This document shows positions 13,642 through 14,243 of a stretch of DNA of 14,243 nucleotides, piece by piece; the first letter of the stretch is position 1; each line of letters begins with the position of its first letter. Source of the DNA: Nitrososphaerales archaeon (GTDB taxonomy: Archaea > Thermoproteota > Nitrososphaeria > Nitrososphaerales > UBA57); assembly GCA_022449325.1 (NCBI GenBank), contig JAKUSK010000018.1:1-14243 (forward strand), written 5' to 3'. The position numbers were made by a program, and so were the translations under genes. The notes under the pieces were generated by a model. It saw nothing but the letters and a program-made list of their open reading frames with translations, was not told where the DNA came from and did no database searches.

Positions 13642-14243
13642 TTAAACCACGTAACAACTTTTTGACCCTTAATTAAATCATTTATAGTTTCTCTTTGTCG
13701 AATTATTTTGCAATTCTTTTTGTTAATCATTACTTCAGCAGCTCTAGGCCGAGTGTTGTAATGTGAACTCATTGAGAAGCCATACGCTCCAACATTCAAT
13801 ATAGCTAATAAATCACCTTCTTGTACACTACCAAGTTTTCTATTTTTAGCAAGAATATCCGTATTTTCACATATTTGTCCACAAATATTTACAGGTTTCT
13901 TCGGGTGAGAATTTAATCTACTAGCATTCAGGACATGATGATAGGCATCATACAAAGCAGGTCTTAATAATGTATTCATACCTGCATCAACACCAATGTA
14001 ATTTATAGGACCTGATTTTATTGAATGAACACTTGTTAATAGTATGGTAGAATCAGCTACTAAATATCTTCCAGGTTCAACAAATAACCAAGGATTATTA
14101 AGAATTTTAGAAGATTTTTTGCCATTAAAAATTTTACCAATATCAGAACCGACTTTGTTAATGTCAAGGGATTTTTCTGGAGGTTGGTAAGGAATTCCAA
14201 AGCCACCACCAATATTTACAAAATCTAAGGGAATTTTACATTC
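13638..14243 (-). CDS. lysA: Diaminopimelate decarboxylase (3' part; 5' end outside window)
   Basis: LysA decarboxylates meso-diaminopimelate to lysine using PLP. The minus-strand frame is open from the window edge, so the Met at 13979 is internal. About 201 residues are visible. Seen in order: the phosphate-binding VNIGGGFGIPY; FVEPGRYLVADSTILLT with its Gly-Arg; the YIGVDAGMNTLLRPALYDAYH stretch; the substrate Cys/Glu motif CGQICENTDILAK; and the active-site Tyr in NVGAYGFSMSSHYNTRP near the end. These are diagnostic for the LysA/alanine-racemase-like fold and for DAP decarboxylase over ornithine or arginine decarboxylases. The N-terminal part with the PLP lysine lies beyond the window. The stop TGA overlaps the dapL-like start (ATGA), which supports a shared role in lysine formation. 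Confidence 0.95.
   Translation of the reverse strand, partial: ECKIPLDFVNIGGGFGIPYQPPEKSLDINKVGSDIGKIFNGKKSSKILNNPWLFVEPGRYLVADSTILLTSVHSIKSGPINYIGVDAGMNTLLRPALYDAYHHVLNASRLNSHPKKPVNICGQICENTDILAKNRKLGSVQEGDLLAILNVGAYGFSMSSHYNTRPRAAEVMINKKNCKIIRQRETINDLIKGQKVVTWFK

Noticed and set aside
13977..13979. ATG as the start of a 113-residue protein upstream of dapL
   Set aside because: The frame is open to 14243 and encodes conserved LysA sequence, including GGGFGIPY and EPGRYL. It is one partial lysA, not a short gene or a frameshifted fragment.

Overview
The window looks like a core chromosomal segment of an ammonia-oxidising-type archaeon (Nitrososphaerota/Thaumarchaeota, probably a low-GC marine group I.1a lineage). 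GC is roughly one third where counted by eye. The archaeal signs are a ProRS of the archaeal/eukaryal class with a C-terminal zinc domain and terminal Tyr, aIF1A, aIF2-beta, RIO1 kinase, a Dim2-like KH protein, DUF424, both subunits of topoisomerase VI, and a Sulfolobus-type dicluster ferredoxin. Leaderless-looking promoters (a TATA box about 25-28 bases before the start codon) fit an archaeon. The phylum is inferred from gene content and compactness; no 16S or amoA gene is present.

Layout. (1) 1-2237, plus strand: the 3' part of proS, a membrane UppP/BacA-type polyprenyl-diphosphate phosphatase, and a small four-cysteine protein with its own promoter. (2) 7333-2248, minus strand: seven tightly packed information-processing genes in transcription order, aIF2-beta, DUF424, aIF1A, RIO1, KH/Dim2-like, top6B, top6A. 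They join translation initiation, 40S/30S-type maturation and DNA topology. (3) 7412-9992, plus strand: apt, MTA phosphorylase and ahcY, which recycle the two by-products of S-adenosylmethionine use (MTA and SAH) and salvage adenine. Region 3 diverges from region 2 over a short shared promoter with a 10-bp inverted repeat. (4) 11204-9993, minus: a site-2 (M50) protease with a PDZ domain, divergent from a small C2HC protein (11307-11606, plus). (5) 12383-11607, minus: a zinc-type dicluster ferredoxin followed by a MIP18/SufT-type (DUF59) protein. (6) 14243-12487, minus: the 3' part of lysA overlapping, by ATGA, a dapL-like aminotransferase, which suggests diaminopimelate-type lysine synthesis.

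The region is very compact. There is no gene-free stretch of more than about 105 bases. Three convergent gene pairs are separated by 10, 0 and 0 bases, and the two zero-gap pairs meet at the palindrome TAATTA. I saw no tRNA or rRNA gene, CRISPR array, insertion sequence, phage gene or defence island. Both edge genes run off the window.

I found no clear new multi-gene system; most genes are recognisable housekeeping families. The best leads are DUF424 inside the translation operon, a UppP homologue in which the family's catalytic His is Asn, two small unrecognised Cys-rich proteins with their own promoters, the inverted repeats placed on promoters, and the ferredoxin whose zinc-site ligands look incomplete.
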